IMG/VR virus record: IMGVR_UViG_3300028569_000091
Coordinates: 1-36,065 of that record
Reading direction: 5' to 3' (one strand)
Length of the DNA stretch: 36,065 bases
DNA from: a virus
Position 1 is the stretch's first letter, and each line of letters begins with the position of its first letter. A program made the position numbers and the translations under genes. Below are positions 34,700 through 36,065 of the stretch, in pieces. Under the pieces are notes generated by a model. That model was not told the origin of the DNA. It worked only from the letters and a program-made list of their open reading frames with translations, and ran no database searches.

Positions 34700-35578
34700 T
34701 TAAAGTAAAGACGTTCTTGGAGTCTTAGCTGGTGCTGGGGCTGCAGTGGTTGTTTTACCAGTTGTAGCTTGACCTTTGACCGCATTTTCAATTGCGATGC
34801 CATCGTCATTATAAGCACGAGTAAGTTCGTTGATGTCTTGTGGGGTATAAGCGCCTTTGTCTAATGGTTGAGAACCGGTTTGAATAAGGTAGTTCTTATA
34901 TGTATTGTGATAAACACGAGTGGATTCACCGAATGCTGTTTGTTCAGAAACTTGAACATCTTCACTGATGATTGATACTGTTCCGCGAACACTAACCGTC
35001 ATGCCTTTTTCATAAAGCTTTTGGATAGCGCCAATTGCGGCTTTGTTGTCTTTTGCAACAGTAAACTTAACATAATTAGGTTTAGTGTTGTTCCAGTTTG
35101 CTTGTGCAACAATCATTTCGTAAGCGAGTAATTCACCATCTTTAGCATTCTTTTCGTAAAGAGGTTTGACGATATAACCAGCAAATGAGAAATCTGCTAT
35201 ATCTTTTTCACCAGTGTCGGCTGGAGCAACATAGCGGCCACGGTTAATTACCGTAGAAACTAATTGCGAATTTTGGGTTGAGAAGAAACGACTTTCTCCT
35301 AATTCACCAGAAACACGAATACGTTTATTTAAGAGCGCGCCTAAATTTGCGTATGTGTCATAAAGCTTATTTGGTGTTCCGTCTTGTTTGAACTTGTTTG
35401 AGTAAAGTTCTACTTCCGTAAGTTGTTGTCTACCATTAATTAATGATTTGACAACGATTTTACCAGAGATAAAATCCTTACCACTACGTCCAGAGGTCTT
35501 AGTATCTAAGTTTACTTCAACTAAGTCTCCTACGATTTTAAAACTATTTTGTTTGGCTAATTCTTTGTTTGCGTCCAT
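34700..35578 (-). CDS. OB-fold single-strand DNA-binding protein candidate
   Basis: This encodes 292 residues with GGAGG upstream. Two regions of OB-fold type strand patterning are seen: about 10-115 (FKIVGDLVEVNLDTKTS, GKIVVKSLIN, RIRVSGELGESRFF) and about 125-235 (DFSFAGYIVKPLYEKNAKDG, MTVSVRGTVSIISEDV). After about 250 the protein turns into a Gly/Thr/Ala/Pro-rich flexible tail, but it lacks the acidic end of bacterial SSB and ends basic (KTPRTSLL). Placed beside Sak4-like and helicase genes, with a hairpin that allows excess expression, it fits a phage SSB. Fold by eye; good but not certain. Confidence 0.72.
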   Translation of the reverse strand: MDANKELAKQNSFKIVGDLVEVNLDTKTSGRSGKDFISGKIVVKSLINGRQQLTEVELYSNKFKQDGTPNKLYDTYANLGALLNKRIRVSGELGESRFFSTQNSQLVSTVINRGRYVAPADTGEKDIADFSFAGYIVKPLYEKNAKDGELLAYEMIVAQANWNNTKPNYVKFTVAKDNKAAIGAIQKLYEKGMTVSVRGTVSIISEDVQVSEQTAFGESTRVYHNTYKNYLIQTGSQPLDKGAYTPQDINELTRAYNDDGIAIENAVKGQATTGKTTTAAPAPAKTPRTSLL

Positions 35579-35632
35579 TGTTATTCCTCCAAGAATAAAT
35601 TATAGGTTTGTCCTATATATTTTTTATTGATA

Positions 35633-35920
35633 TTATTCAGCGTCAATAGTCGCTGCTTCAACGTCTAATGTCTCACCTTTGGGTGTAAGTCCATACACTT
35701 TGTATGACTTGACAACATCGACGCCATCTGCTGAAATCGTTCTTTCGGTATCAACCTTTTCGATAAAACCATTTTTCACTAATGAATTCAGAACACCGTG
35801 AATTCCTCGTGGGTTTAAACCGACTGCGGCAGCGATTTCGTCGCCGAAGTATTGTCCATGATTAGCTTGTAAAAAGCTAATTACAGAAGCTGTTTTTGCC
35901 GTTAGCGTAATTTTTTCCAT
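35633..35920 (-). CDS. Winged-helix DNA-binding protein
   Basis: This encodes 95 residues with AGGAGG upstream. The N-terminal 55 residues are a winged helix: KTASVISFLQANHGQYFGDE (helices 1-2), IAAAVGLNPRGIHGVLNSLV (recognition helix region), KNGFIEKVDTER (wing). An acidic tail follows. It resembles MarR- or RNA-polymerase-delta-like small wHTH proteins. As the first gene of the leftward operon, right after its promoter, it could regulate this operon or its own promoter. Binding target unknown. Confidence 0.78.
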   Translation of the reverse strand: MEKITLTAKTASVISFLQANHGQYFGDEIAAAVGLNPRGIHGVLNSLVKNGFIEKVDTERTISADGVDVVKSYKVYGLTPKGETLDVEAATIDAE

Positions 35921-35956
35921 ATCTTTTCCTCCTGTTTTCTTTTTATATTTGCTATT

Positions 35957-35976
35957 GATAAGGCGCTCTACTTATC
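35957..35976 (-). promoter_or_regulatory. Leader hairpin of the replication operon
   Basis: GATAAG (35957-35962) and CTTATC (35971-35976) form a 6-bp stem with an 8-nt loop, about 10 nt after the predicted start of the leftward transcript. It is a short leader structure or a small inverted-repeat operator; no further evidence separates these. Confidence 0.4.
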
Positions 35977-35992
35977 TTTTAGCATTATAATA

Positions 35993-36021
35993 ATTGTAAC
36001 ATAGTCTTTTAAAAAAGTCAA
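35993..36021 (-). promoter_or_regulatory. Leftward promoter of the replication operon
   Basis: On the minus strand TTGACT (36021-36016), 17-bp spacer, TACAAT (35998-35993), with TG two bases before the -10 hexamer. It drives the winged-helix gene and probably the replication genes after it. The stretch from 36022 to the window end is AT-rich with no gene visible. Confidence 0.78.
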
Positions 36022-36065
36022 TTTCTACAAATTGAAATTAATAAGCTATTTAAGTTTTACAAAAG

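Noticed and set aside
36022-36065. Replication origin at the AT-rich right edge
   Set aside because: AT richness alone is no evidence; no iterons or ordered repeats are visible in the short stretch.

Overview
The window is part of a tailed double-stranded DNA phage genome (Caudoviricetes), AT-rich at roughly one third G+C by eye. It has two converging blocks of genes. Positions 1 to about 20930 are transcribed rightward and hold tail-fibre and other virion-decoration genes followed by many very small genes. Positions 36065 down to about 21015 are transcribed leftward and form a replication and recombination operon. The blocks meet at two back-to-back intrinsic terminators (20969-21028). The host cannot be named. 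Strong GAGGTG/GGAGG ribosome binding sites and extended -10 promoters of the housekeeping-sigma type suit a low-GC Gram-positive-like host. The fibre modules and small basic proteins resemble those I recall from environmental and marine phages. No integrase, lysogeny gene, tRNA, CRISPR array or insertion sequence was seen.

Rightward block. An incomplete fibre gene enters from the left edge. A promoter near 1660 then drives a baseplate/fibre-adaptor-like protein (1721-2038) and a run of fibre genes up to 1253 aa long, several with collagen-like Gly-X-Thr repeats. Three overlapping genes for LamG/concanavalin-like proteins follow, the third carrying a large inserted domain that resembles the ILEI/FAM3 fold. 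A second promoter (about 13630) starts another fibre unit with exact 36-bp DNA repeats and a probable tail-fibre assembly chaperone. Next come a membrane protein split between two frames, an 84-bp perfect hairpin element, a free-standing HNH endonuclease, and a chain of tiny lysine-rich genes. One of these encodes 39 residues with 12 cysteines and looks like a metallothionein. A third promoter with a strongly structured leader (19885-19945) precedes a 20-aa leader ORF and a multi-pass membrane protein.

Leftward block. In order of transcription: winged-helix protein, OB-fold ssDNA-binding candidate, terminator/attenuator hairpin, Sak4-like RecA-family ATPase, small helicase-linked protein, DnaB-type helicase, DnaG-type primase, RecJ-type exonuclease, unknown protein, all-alpha dUTPase, own promoter, DnaE-type DNA polymerase III alpha, a cysteine-free 400-aa unknown, DnaQ-type proofreading exonuclease, small protein, and RuvC-like resolvase. 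Together these supply most of a bacterial-style replisome plus recombination and dUTP removal. Most genes touch or overlap, so translational coupling is likely.

Cross-cutting signals: the predicted start sites of three rightward promoters coincide with hairpins; TGCGGC/GCCGCA appears far more often than base composition predicts on both strands; and fibre genes exchange nearly identical DNA segments. All product names come from reading motifs by eye; no database search was run.
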